Below are positions 43,749 through 50,936 of a stretch of 50,936 bases of DNA, piece after piece. Numbering within the stretch: position 1 is the first letter of the stretch; every line of letters starts with the position of its first letter. The position numbers and the translations under genes are program-made. The notes below the pieces were generated by a model. That model made no database searches, was not told where the DNA came from, and was given only the letters and a program-made list of their open reading frames with translations. The stretch spans positions 1 through 50,936 of the forward strand of contig CADBBP010000002.1 in the NCBI GenBank assembly GCA_902792855.1. Reading direction: 5' to 3'. Origin of the DNA: an uncultured Prevotellaceae bacterium. GTDB taxonomy: Bacteria > Bacteroidota > Bacteroidia > Bacteroidales > Bacteroidaceae.

Positions 43749-43779
43749 TTGCAAATAACAAGGAAAATACGTATTTTTG
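43749..43779 (+). promoter_or_regulatory. Promoter of the nusB operon
   Basis: TTG (43749-43751), a 20-base spacer and TATTTTTG (43772-43779) fit the Bacteroidetes pattern. It lies 53 bases before the ATG at 43833 and excludes earlier in-frame starts. Confidence 0.65.
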
Positions 43780-43832
43780 CAACATTGTTTCGTAAATATC
43801 AAAAACACAAACGTCTAATTTTTAGATTTCAC

Positions 43833-44783
43833 ATGATAAACAGGGAATTAATCAGAATCAAGGTCGTGCAGCTCACATACGCCTATTACCAAAATGGCAC
43901 CAACAACCTCACCAAAGCTGAGAACGAACTGATTTACAGCCTTTCCATGTCATATTCCCTCTACAACTACATGCTCATGCTCATCGTGGCTGTCTCTAAG
44001 GAAATGAGGCATAGGGTGGAGGTGGCGACAAACAGGGCGAAGAGAGAGAACACAGAGCCGCCTGCAACCAAGTTTGTTGACAACAGGTTTGCAAGGCAGC
44101 TTGAGGACAACCTCATGCTGCTCGACTTTGCCGACGAGCAAAAATTGTCGTGGGCCGACGACATCGAGTTTGTAAGGAAACTGTGTAACATGGTGGAGCA
44201 AAGCCAGATTTACCAAGAATACATGCAGGAAGAGGAGGACTCATACGAGGCAGACAGGGAGGTTTGGAGAAAGCTATACAAGGCCATCATCCAGGAAAAC
44301 GACGACCTTGATGCACTTCTTGAAGAGAAGAGCCTGTATTGGAACGATGACAAGGAGGTGGTGGACACTTTCGTCCTGAAGACCATCAAGAGGTTCGACC
44401 CGGCAAACGGCAAGAAGCAGGAACTGCTGCCGGAATACGACGACGAGGAGGACAAGGCTTTCGCATGCAAACTCTTCAGGGCTACCATCCTCAACGCTGA
44501 CCAGTATCAAAGGTATATGAGCGATGCATCGCGCAATTGGGACTTCTCAAGACTCGCCTACATGGATGTCGTCATCATGCAGATTGCCATCGCCGAGATG
44601 ATGACGTTCCCGAACATTCCCGTCAGCGTCACCATCAATGAGTTCGTTGATTTGGCAAAGTTGTACAGCACCTTCAAGAGTGGTGGGTACATCAACGGCA
44701 TGCTCGACACCATCGCACGATACCTCATCGACTGTGGGGAACTCAAAAAGGCCATCGACCCGCCTAAGCCCAGAAGATTCTAA
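43833..44783 (+). CDS. nusB: Transcription antitermination protein NusB, long Bacteroidetes form
   Basis: This 316-residue protein has the NusB RNA-binding/antitermination fold in its C-terminal part: FSRLAYMDVVIMQIAIAEMM, then PVSVTINEFVDLAKLYSTFK and GYINGMLDTIARYL. The N-terminal half, starting MINRELIRIKVVQLTYAYYQ, is an extension absent from the roughly 140-residue E. coli NusB but usual in Bacteroidetes. The start at 43833 is chosen because of the promoter and the conserved beginning. It heads a unit with yajC, ybbR and coaE. Confidence 0.94.
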   Translation: MINRELIRIKVVQLTYAYYQNGTNNLTKAENELIYSLSMSYSLYNYMLMLIVAVSKEMRHRVEVATNRAKRENTEPPATKFVDNRFARQLEDNLMLLDFADEQKLSWADDIEFVRKLCNMVEQSQIYQEYMQEEEDSYEADREVWRKLYKAIIQENDDLDALLEEKSLYWNDDKEVVDTFVLKTIKRFDPANGKKQELLPEYDDEEDKAFACKLFRATILNADQYQRYMSDASRNWDFSRLAYMDVVIMQIAIAEMMTFPNIPVSVTINEFVDLAKLYSTFKSGGYINGMLDTIARYLIDCGELKKAIDPPKPRRF

Positions 44784-44836
44784 GGCAAGCGGCAGACAAA
44801 AAGCAAACATAACAATTAAAAAAAGTATAGTATAAA

Positions 44837-45154
44837 ATGAACATTCATTTCGCACTCGCCGCACAGGCGCCAGCAGGAGGCGGCTTCGACTTCCTGCTCA
44901 TCATGCTCGTGGTATTCGGTATCATGTGGTTTTTCATGATCAGACCCCAACAGAAAAAGCAGAAGGAAATACGCAATTTCCAAAACTCTCTTGAAAAAGG
45001 AGCAAAAGTGGTCACCGGAGGAGGAATCTACGGCACCGTTAGCCGAATAGACACGGAAACGGGAAAGGTGGAAGTGGAGATTGCAAAGGGGGTTGTCATC
45101 ACCGTGGACAGGTCATACGTCTTCGCCGACTCCAAAGCCCTGCAACCCAACTAA
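44837..45154 (+). CDS. yajC: Preprotein translocase accessory subunit YajC
   Basis: This 105-residue inner-membrane protein has one transmembrane segment (FDFLLIMLVVFGIMWFFMI) followed directly by RPQQKKQKEIRNFQNSLEKG, the YajC signature, and KVVTGGGIYGTVSRID. It associates with SecDF in protein export. It lies between nusB and ybbR, a common Bacteroidetes order. Confidence 0.96.
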   Translation: MNIHFALAAQAPAGGGFDFLLIMLVVFGIMWFFMIRPQQKKQKEIRNFQNSLEKGAKVVTGGGIYGTVSRIDTETGKVEVEIAKGVVITVDRSYVFADSKALQPN

Positions 45155-45170
45155 TCACACCAATCACGCT

Positions 45171-46151
45171 ATGCGAGGCTCAAGAAAGGATGTCAACAAA
45201 ACGTTAAGGAACTTCTTTCTCTGGATAAAGAGCAAGGAGTTTCTCGTTTTTTTATTCTTTTTGTTTGTCAGTGGACTCTTCTGGGGCGTCCTGGCAGTAA
45301 AGGAGCCGGCAGAAAAGGAAATTGGAATACTCATTTCCATCGTCAACCAACCTAAAAACGTCGTCATCACAAGCGACAATGTGGACACGCTGAAAGTAAC
45401 CGTCAGAGACAATGGCTACAATTTCATCGGTTACTATTTCGAAAGGCCAGAGCCTATTCAAATCAAGTTCGCTTCCTACGCCAAGGACGATGGGAAAATT
45501 TCCGTCAACAACGCCGAATTGGCAAAAATGGTGAAGAAAAGGCTCGAGCGTTCGGCTGAAATCGTCAGCATCAAACCCGAAAAAATCGAGTTGTACTTCA
45601 ACTATGGAGACTACAAGGTGGTCCCCGTGGCTCTCGACGCCGACATCAAGGCGGCTGACAAGTATTTCATCACACTCAAAAGAGTCGAACCCGACACCGT
45701 GAGGGTGTATGCATCCAAATCTTTGCTGGCAAACATCGACTCCGCAAAGACAAGATACATGCGCGTCAGCAACCTCTCCGGGGAAGCTACTTACAATGTC
45801 GAGCTAAAGAAAATCAACGGGGTGAAATATGAACCGTCGAGGGTCAAACTCCTCGTCAATGCAGACTTGCAGAGAGACGTCTCACTCGAGGTTCCCATAG
45901 AGATTTGCAACGTGCCGGACAGCGTACTCCTGCGCATATTCCCTTCAAAAGTCCACGTCTCATTCGTCACCGGGACAAGTTTGGTGGATAACATCACCCC
46001 CGAGGATTTCAGGGTGGAGGTGGACTACAACGACGTGGAAAGTGGAACGGGGCAGAAAACGCTCCCACTGAGGCTCGTCAAAAGCCCCGGGATGGTGAAG
46101 CGGCCAAAGATGTCCTTGTCCAAGGTGGACTACCTCATAGAGAAATTGTGA
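45171..46151 (+). CDS. YbbR-domain protein
   Basis: This 326-residue protein has one N-terminal membrane segment (FLVFLFFLFVSGLFWGVLAV), then an extracytoplasmic part with YbbR-like beta repeats (EIVSIKPEKIELYFNYGDYK, PDTVRVYASKSLLANID). The start at 45171, 17 bases after the yajC stop, is preferred to a longer frame that overlaps yajC. In other phyla YbbR (CdaR) proteins regulate the diadenylate cyclase encoded beside them; no cyclase gene is next to this copy, so that role is uncertain. Confidence 0.85.
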   Translation: MRGSRKDVNKTLRNFFLWIKSKEFLVFLFFLFVSGLFWGVLAVKEPAEKEIGILISIVNQPKNVVITSDNVDTLKVTVRDNGYNFIGYYFERPEPIQIKFASYAKDDGKISVNNAELAKMVKKRLERSAEIVSIKPEKIELYFNYGDYKVVPVALDADIKAADKYFITLKRVEPDTVRVYASKSLLANIDSAKTRYMRVSNLSGEATYNVELKKINGVKYEPSRVKLLVNADLQRDVSLEVPIEICNVPDSVLLRIFPSKVHVSFVTGTSLVDNITPEDFRVEVDYNDVESGTGQKTLPLRLVKSPGMVKRPKMSLSKVDYLIEKL

Positions 46152-46152
46152 C

Positions 46153-46758
46153 ATGGAGCGAAAAGTGGCCGTCACAGGAGGCATAGGGAGCGGGAAATCG
46201 CACGTATGCAAAAGGCTTGAAGCACGCGGCATCGACGTTTTTGAATGCGATGCCTCAGCGAAACGCATCATGAGGGAGGACCTGGAAATCAGGCGACGCC
46301 TCGTGGAACTCGTGGGCGATGACGCCTACGTCGGTGGAAAACTGAACAAGGCCGCTATCGCTCGCTTCATGATGGAGAGGGAGGGGAATGTGGAGAAGGT
46401 GAACGGCATCGTTCATCCTGCCGTGGCTGCCGACTTCATTGCCTCTGGAAAGAGATGGATGGAATGCGCCATTCTTTTTGAGAGCGGCTTCCAGCAATAT
46501 GTGGACACCGTGGTGTGTGTCACCGCACCCTTTGAGACACGCATCAGAAGGGTTGTCGAACGGGATGGCATCACCAGGGAGAAGGCCATGGAATGGATGG
46601 AAAGGCAGTGGCCACAGGAACAGGTGGCAAGACATAGCCATTTCATCATCGTCAACGACGGCATCGAAGACATCGACAGACAAATCAACAGGCTCTTCGA
46701 TTTTCTCGAAGAGAGAGAAAAAACTATTTTAACGACCATACAACAACAAGGAAAATGA
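46153..46758 (+). CDS. coaE: Dephospho-CoA kinase
   Basis: This 201-residue kinase performs the last step of coenzyme A synthesis. The P-loop is VAVTGGIGSGKS with Lys15, followed by FECDASAKRIM, VHPAVAADF, AILFESGFQQYVD and CVTAPFETRIRRVVERDGIT, all family motifs. It starts one base after the ybbR stop and its own stop overlaps the next ATG by four bases. Confidence 0.95.
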   Translation: MERKVAVTGGIGSGKSHVCKRLEARGIDVFECDASAKRIMREDLEIRRRLVELVGDDAYVGGKLNKAAIARFMMEREGNVEKVNGIVHPAVAADFIASGKRWMECAILFESGFQQYVDTVVCVTAPFETRIRRVVERDGITREKAMEWMERQWPQEQVARHSHFIIVNDGIEDIDRQINRLFDFLEEREKTILTTIQQQGK

Positions 46759-47198
46759 AAGAAACCATTATGTCAATAGCCGGAAAGCCAGGGCTTTACA
46801 AACTGGTGTCAAGAGGAAAGAACAACCTTGTGGTGGAGACGCTGGACAGCACAAAAAGAAGAATGCCCGTCTTCAACTCCAGCAGGCCCGTCAGCCTGGC
46901 AGACATCGCCATCTACACACAGACCGACGACGTGCCACTTATGAAAGTGCTCCTCGCCGTCAGGGAGAAGGAAGAGGCAAAGCCTTGCTCCATCAAATAC
47001 AAGAAAGTTTCCGGCAATGAGCTTAGGGAGTATTTCGCACAAATACTGCCCGACTTCGACAGAGACCGCGTGCACGACAGCGACATTAGGAAATTGCTCC
47101 AGTGGTATGACATCCTCGTGGAGGCCGGCCTCACACAATTCGAGGAAGACTTGCAACCCACTCAGGGCGAAAACATCGACGACCGAAAGGAGCAATAG
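46755..47198 (+). CDS. Conserved Bacteroidetes protein (DUF5606-like)
   Basis: This 147-residue cytoplasmic protein starts MKETIMSIAGKPGLYKLVSR and has no membrane segment. SIAGKPGLYKLVSRGKNNLV and QTDDVPLMKVLLAVREKE are typical of a small protein usually found beside coaE in Bacteroidetes, annotated as DUF5606. It overlaps coaE by ATGA and is followed by pepT after three bases. Function is unknown; the end is acidic and probably disordered. Confidence 0.8.
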   Translation: MKETIMSIAGKPGLYKLVSRGKNNLVVETLDSTKRRMPVFNSSRPVSLADIAIYTQTDDVPLMKVLLAVREKEEAKPCSIKYKKVSGNELREYFAQILPDFDRDRVHDSDIRKLLQWYDILVEAGLTQFEEDLQPTQGENIDDRKEQ

Positions 47199-47201
47199 GC
47201 T

Positions 47202-48431
47202 ATGGACAACCAACTCGTAGATAGATTCATCAATTACACCAAGTTCGACACGCAGTCCGCTGAGGACTCTGCCTCTGTCCCCAGCACCTCCAAGCAACTC
47301 GTCTTTGCTGAGTACCTCAAGAAGGAACTTGAGAGGGAGGGCTTCGCCGACGTGGAGATGGATGACAAGGGTTACATCTATGCCACACTAAAGGGCAACA
47401 CCAAGCGAAAGGCCCCCGTCATTGGCTTCATCTCACATTACGACACCAGTCCTGACTGCAGCGGATGCGGAGTGAACCCACGCATCGTGGAGAAATATGA
47501 TGGAAAAGACATCATCCTCTCCGAAGGCATCGTTTCTTCGCCCGACAAGTTCCCCGAACTGCTCTTGCATGTGGGGGAGGACCTCATCGTCACCGACGGC
47601 AAGACACTTTTGGGTGCCGATGACAAGGCTGGAATAGCCGAAATCGTGCAAGCCATGTGCTTCCTTCGAGACCATGACGAGATAGAGCATGGTGACATCA
47701 GGGTGGCTTTCAACCCCGACGAGGAGATAGGAATGGGTGCACACCATTTCAACGTGGAGAAATTTGGTTGCCAGTGGGCATACACCATCGACGGAGGAGA
47801 CCTCGGTGAACTGGAATTTGAGAATTTCAACGCCGCCGCAGCAAAGGTGAATATCAAGGGTGTCAGCGTGCATCCGGGATATGCCAAGGGAAAGATGGTG
47901 AACGCCAACCGGCTGGCTGCGGAGTTCGCTGCCTTGCTGCCTACGGAGGAAACACCGGAGGCCACGGAGGGCTACCAGGGTTTCTACCACCTCCTGTCCA
48001 TCCAGTCAGGCATCGAGCGCGCACAACTCAGTTACATCATCCGCGACCATGACCGTGAGAAGTTCGAGACGCGGAAAAACATCATCAAGCAGTGCGAGAA
48101 GACCATCAACGACAAGTATGGTGAGGGTACATGCAAGGTGGAGGTCAACGACCAGTACTACAACATGAAGGAGAAGATAGACCCCAACATGCATGTCATC
48201 GACCTCGTGCTCATGGCCATGCAGCAGTGCGGCGTACCCCCGAAGGTCATGCCCATCAGAGGTGGCACCGACGGAGCTCAACTGTCCTTCAAAGGGCTGC
48301 CATGCCCCAACATCTTCGCAGGAGGGGTCAATTTCCACGGTCCTTTTGAATTTGTTTCCATACAGGTTATGGAGAAGGCCATGGAGGTGATTGTGAAAAT
48401 CTGCGAACTTACGGCACACTACAACGATTAA
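47202..48431 (+). CDS. pepT: Peptidase T (tripeptide aminopeptidase)
   Basis: This 409-residue dizinc M20 peptidase removes the N-terminal residue of tripeptides. Metal and catalytic motifs appear in order: [56 protein letters not shown] and [20 protein letters not shown]. The length matches E. coli PepT (about 408). It is the last gene of the nusB-yajC-ybbR-coaE run before a hairpin. Confidence 0.96.
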   Translation: MDNQLVDRFINYTKFDTQSAEDSASVPSTSKQLVFAEYLKKELEREGFADVEMDDKGYIYATLKGNTKRKAPVIGFISHYDTSPDCSGCGVNPRIVEKYDGKDIILSEGIVSSPDKFPELLLHVGEDLIVTDGKTLLGADDKAGIAEIVQAMCFLRDHDEIEHGDIRVAFNPDEEIGMGAHHFNVEKFGCQWAYTIDGGDLGELEFENFNAAAAKVNIKGVSVHPGYAKGKMVNANRLAAEFAALLPTEETPEATEGYQGFYHLLSIQSGIERAQLSYIIRDHDREKFETRKNIIKQCEKTINDKYGEGTCKVEVNDQYYNMKEKIDPNMHVIDLVLMAMQQCGVPPKVMPIRGGTDGAQLSFKGLPCPNIFAGGVNFHGPFEFVSIQVMEKAMEVIVKICELTAHYND

Positions 48432-48444
48432 GGATTTACATCAA

Positions 48445-48478
48445 CGACGGTTGGTCGCAGGCCAACCGTCGCTATTTT
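48445..48478 (+). terminator. Hairpin terminator after pepT
   Basis: CGACGGTTGG (48445-48454) pairs perfectly with CCAACCGTCG (48462-48471) around a 7-base loop and is followed by CTATTTT. The T run is short, so termination may be partial. Confidence 0.65.
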
Positions 48479-48499
48479 AACCATACTCTCTAAAGAAGC

Positions 48500-50749
48500 A
48501 TGTCTGAACTGGCCCCACTTGTCACCGACCTCGCGCTCATTCTCATCGTGGCGGGCGTGGTGACCATCGTTTTCAAAAAACTTAAGCAACCCCTCGTGCT
48601 GGGCTACATCGTAGCCGGATTTCTTGTCAGCCCGCACATGCCGCTCACCATGTCGGTCACCGACTCCGAGGACATAGAGATATGGGCCAACATCGGTGTG
48701 ATGTTCACACTCTTCTCACTTGGCCTTGATTTCTCCTTCAAGAAAATCCTGAAAATGGGTGCGGCGCCATTCATCGCCACCATCACCATCGTCTTTTGCA
48801 TGATGACTACGGGTGTCATGGTGGGGCATCTCTTTGGATGGACGAAGATGAACTGCATCTTCCTCGGGGGAATGCTGGCCATGAGTTCCACCACCATCAT
48901 CTACAAGGCTTTCGATGACTTGGGGCTCAGGCAGCAGAACTTCTCAGGGCTTGTCATGGGCGTGCTCATCCTTGAAGACATCCTCGCCATCATTCTCATG
49001 GTTATGCTTGCCGCCATCAGCGGAGGTGGGGCAGGTGGAGAGGACATGCTCTTAAGTGTGCTGAAACTTGCTTTCTTCCTCGTTCTTTGGTTCGTTGTGG
49101 GTATCTACGTCATCCCACTTTTCCTAAGAAGCACCAGGAAACTCACCAATGCAGAGACATTGCTCATCGTCTCCCTTGGGTTGTGCTGCCTCATGGCCGT
49201 CATTTCCACAAAGACGGGATTCAGCAGTGCGTTCGGAGCCTTCGTCATGGGGTCCATCCTTGCGGAGACCATCGAGGCGGAGAAAATCATAAAGGTTGTC
49301 GAACCGGTGAAAAATCTCTTCGGGGCCATTTTCTTTGTTTCTGTGGGCATGCTGGTCGATCCCAATGTCATCGTGGAATATGCGGTGCCCATCATCGTGC
49401 TTGTGGCAACCATTCTCTTGGGACAGGCACTCTTTGGTACCATGGGGTTCCTCTTCTCCGGACAGTCGCTCAAGTCGGCCATGAGGTGTGGCTTCTCCAT
49501 GGCGCAGATAGGAGAGTTCTCCTTCATCATCGCCACCCTCGGATGCGACCTCAAGGTCATAGAGAATTTCTTGTACCCTGTTGTCGTCGCCGTATCGGTC
49601 ATCACCACTTTCCTCACACCTTATATGATGAGGGCGGCTGTGCCGTGTCATGACTTCCTCGAGAAAAGACTGCCACGCTCATGGGTGAAATGGCTCAACC
49701 ATCTCGCCATGAGTCAGAACACCACCAAAGTGGAGGACAGGAAATGGAGAAGCCTGCTCCTGCAACTCGCCGGATACACCATCGTTTATTCCATACTTTC
49801 GGCGGCTACCATTGCCGTGCTGTTCACGTTCTTGCTCCCATTCCTTAAGATGCTCATGCCTCCAGTGTGGGCCAACATCTTGTGCGGACTGATTACCATA
49901 GGCTCCATCTCGCCGTTCTTAAGGGCCATCATGGTGAAGAAGAACCACAGTGAGGAGTTCAAGGCGTTGTGGACGGAGAATCGCCTCAACCGACTGCCAC
50001 TCATCTTCACCATCATCGTAAGGGTGGCCATCGCACTCGCTTTCGTCTTCTTCGTCTGCAACAAGGTTACCGACTTCTCCAACGCCATCCTTATTTGCTT
50101 GGGAATGGTGTTCGTTGTCATCATGGTCATGTCGAGATGGATCAAGCATCGAAGCATCACCCTTGAAAGGACCTTTGTCCAAAACTTGCGCTCACGCGAC
50201 ATCATGGCGCAGGTGAGTGGGAAGCGGAAGCCGCTCTTCGAGGGAAGACTCCTCGACAGGGACATTCACATCGCCGATTTCGAGGTGCCTGTTGGCTCGC
50301 AATGGTCGGGAAAAACACTCAAGCAACTGGCTTTGGGAAAGAAATACGGCGTACATGTGAGCAGCATCCTGCGAGCAGGCAGGAGGCTCAACATCCCCGA
50401 TGGTGATTCCGTCATCTTCCCAACCGACAAACTGCAAGTCATTGGAAGCGACGAGCAACTCGCAACCTTTGGAAAAGCACTCGAGCAAGAACTTTTTGCT
50501 GAGGATTACGACTTGGAGAAGAGGGAGATGAAACTCAAGAGGATGGTCATCAGTGGTGCCAGCCGGTTCCTCGGAAAGACATTGGAACAGAGTAGGATAA
50601 GGCAAGACTACAACTGCATGGTGGTGGGACTGGAGGAGGGAAAGGAGAACCTCTCAACCGTGCATGCTGCATACAAGTTTGAAAAGGGAGACATCATCTG
50701 GGTGGTCGTAGGAGAGGAGGAAGACCTTGAACGGCTTGTCGCTCTCTGA
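48500..50749 (+). CDS. CPA2-family cation:proton antiporter with C-terminal RCK_C (TrkA-C) domains
   Basis: This 749-residue inner-membrane protein has an N-terminal Na+/H+-exchanger domain of about 12 helices (to about residue 385), with motifs LFSLGLDFSFKKI, STTIIYKAFDDLG, GVLILEDILAIIL and GAFVMGSILAE typical of KefB-like transporters. A second hydrophobic block lies at about 415-555. The C-terminal cytoplasmic part has two TrkA-C-like domains, at about 590-665 (VPVGSQWSGKTLKQLALGKK) and 675-749 (GASRFLGKTLEQSRIRQDYN). No intervening NAD-binding RCK_N domain is seen. Likely role is K+ or Na+ exchange for protons; the ion is not determined by sequence. Confidence 0.9.
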   Translation: MSELAPLVTDLALILIVAGVVTIVFKKLKQPLVLGYIVAGFLVSPHMPLTMSVTDSEDIEIWANIGVMFTLFSLGLDFSFKKILKMGAAPFIATITIVFCMMTTGVMVGHLFGWTKMNCIFLGGMLAMSSTTIIYKAFDDLGLRQQNFSGLVMGVLILEDILAIILMVMLAAISGGGAGGEDMLLSVLKLAFFLVLWFVVGIYVIPLFLRSTRKLTNAETLLIVSLGLCCLMAVISTKTGFSSAFGAFVMGSILAETIEAEKIIKVVEPVKNLFGAIFFVSVGMLVDPNVIVEYAVPIIVLVATILLGQALFGTMGFLFSGQSLKSAMRCGFSMAQIGEFSFIIATLGCDLKVIENFLYPVVVAVSVITTFLTPYMMRAAVPCHDFLEKRLPRSWVKWLNHLAMSQNTTKVEDRKWRSLLLQLAGYTIVYSILSAATIAVLFTFLLPFLKMLMPPVWANILCGLITIGSISPFLRAIMVKKNHSEEFKALWTENRLNRLPLIFTIIVRVAIALAFVFFVCNKVTDFSNAILICLGMVFVVIMVMSRWIKHRSITLERTFVQNLRSRDIMAQVSGKRKPLFEGRLLDRDIHIADFEVPVGSQWSGKTLKQLALGKKYGVHVSSILRAGRRLNIPDGDSVIFPTDKLQVIGSDEQLATFGKALEQELFAEDYDLEKREMKLKRMVISGASRFLGKTLEQSRIRQDYNCMVVGLEEGKENLSTVHAAYKFEKGDIIWVVVGEEEDLERLVAL

Positions 50750-50866
50750 GCCACTCTGTTTGTTGTCCAAAGGAAATTTTTTCATATTTTTTGCTTCTTC
50801 CCATGCAAGAATTTGCCTTTGTTGGCATTAATAGGGAAGAAAGCAACCTGTAAAAATGAAATGGTT

Positions 50867-50936
50867 ATGAAAAAGAAATTCTTTATTCTGACATGCCTTG
50901 GCCTCATGGCTTCGGCATTCACTTTGCAGTCATGTC
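50867..50936 (+). CDS. 5' end of a lipoprotein gene (cut by window end)
   Basis: The ATG at 50867 opens 23 codons reading MKKKFFILTCLGLMASAFTL then QSC, a lipoprotein signal peptide with its lipobox Cys at the last complete codon. An ATG at 50856 in another frame stops after four codons. Nothing can be said of the mature protein. Confidence 0.6.
   Translation, partial: MKKKFFILTCLGLMASAFTLQSC

Noticed and set aside
1..50936. tRNA or rRNA genes
   Set aside because: I looked for tRNA-like arms and rRNA segments in the intergenic gaps and recognised none; a covariance-model search would be decisive.

Overview
The window looks like a chromosome segment from a member of the Bacteroidales, most probably a Prevotella-like gut or rumen species. 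The signs are SusC/SusD pairs, GPH and GH130 mannan genes, promoters of the Bacteroidetes form TTTG-N19-21-TAnnTTTG, a long NusB, a LysS with a C-terminal extension, a men operon in the Bacteroidetes arrangement, and secreted proteins ending in a short type IX-secretion-like tail. No tRNA, rRNA, CRISPR array, IS element or phage gene was recognised. No gene-free stretch exceeds about 300 bases.

Region 1 (1-17181) is a complete beta-mannan utilisation locus. The 3' end of an unrelated or accessory secreted binding protein ends at a terminator. SusC, SusD, a TIG-domain surface glycan-binding lipoprotein and a BACON-GH5 endoglycanase follow. A strong hairpin terminator, a 9-bp tandem repeat and a new promoter then separate this outer module from a second one: GH5_7 mannanase, CE7 acetyl esterase, GH26 mannanase, GH130 mannosylglucose phosphorylase, GPH symporter and cellobiose/mannobiose 2-epimerase. 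Together they deacetylate and cut (gluco)mannan at the surface and in the periplasm, import mannobiose, epimerise it to mannosylglucose and phosphorolyse it.

Region 2 (17182-26230) is mixed. It holds an AAA-ATPase/PD-(D/E)XK protein, then on the minus strand lysS, gpsA and a CotH-kinase-like secreted protein, and a GLUG-type secreted protein gene broken by four lesions.

Region 3 (26277-32574) is a menaquinone operon, menI-menF-menD-menB-menC-menE. The whole menD-menB spacer is an array of TTAAAC(C/T)C(C) repeats.

Region 4 (32594-37330, minus strand) is the most novel part. It contains two cassettes, each with a large secreted protein followed by one or two short MKK-Y-x-x-P peptides. The two large proteins share a domain but end differently, one in a dockerin and the other in a secretion-like tail. 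The same TTAAAC repeat lies between the cassettes.

Region 5 (37464-50936) is mostly housekeeping: aroB, a glycine-rich outer-membrane beta-barrel protein, rplY-pth-hslR, nusB-yajC-ybbR-coaE-DUF5606-pepT, a CPA2 antiporter, and the first codons of a lipoprotein cut by the window end. Start codons were moved from the longest reading frame where a promoter, an operon overlap or a signal peptide made a later start more likely.
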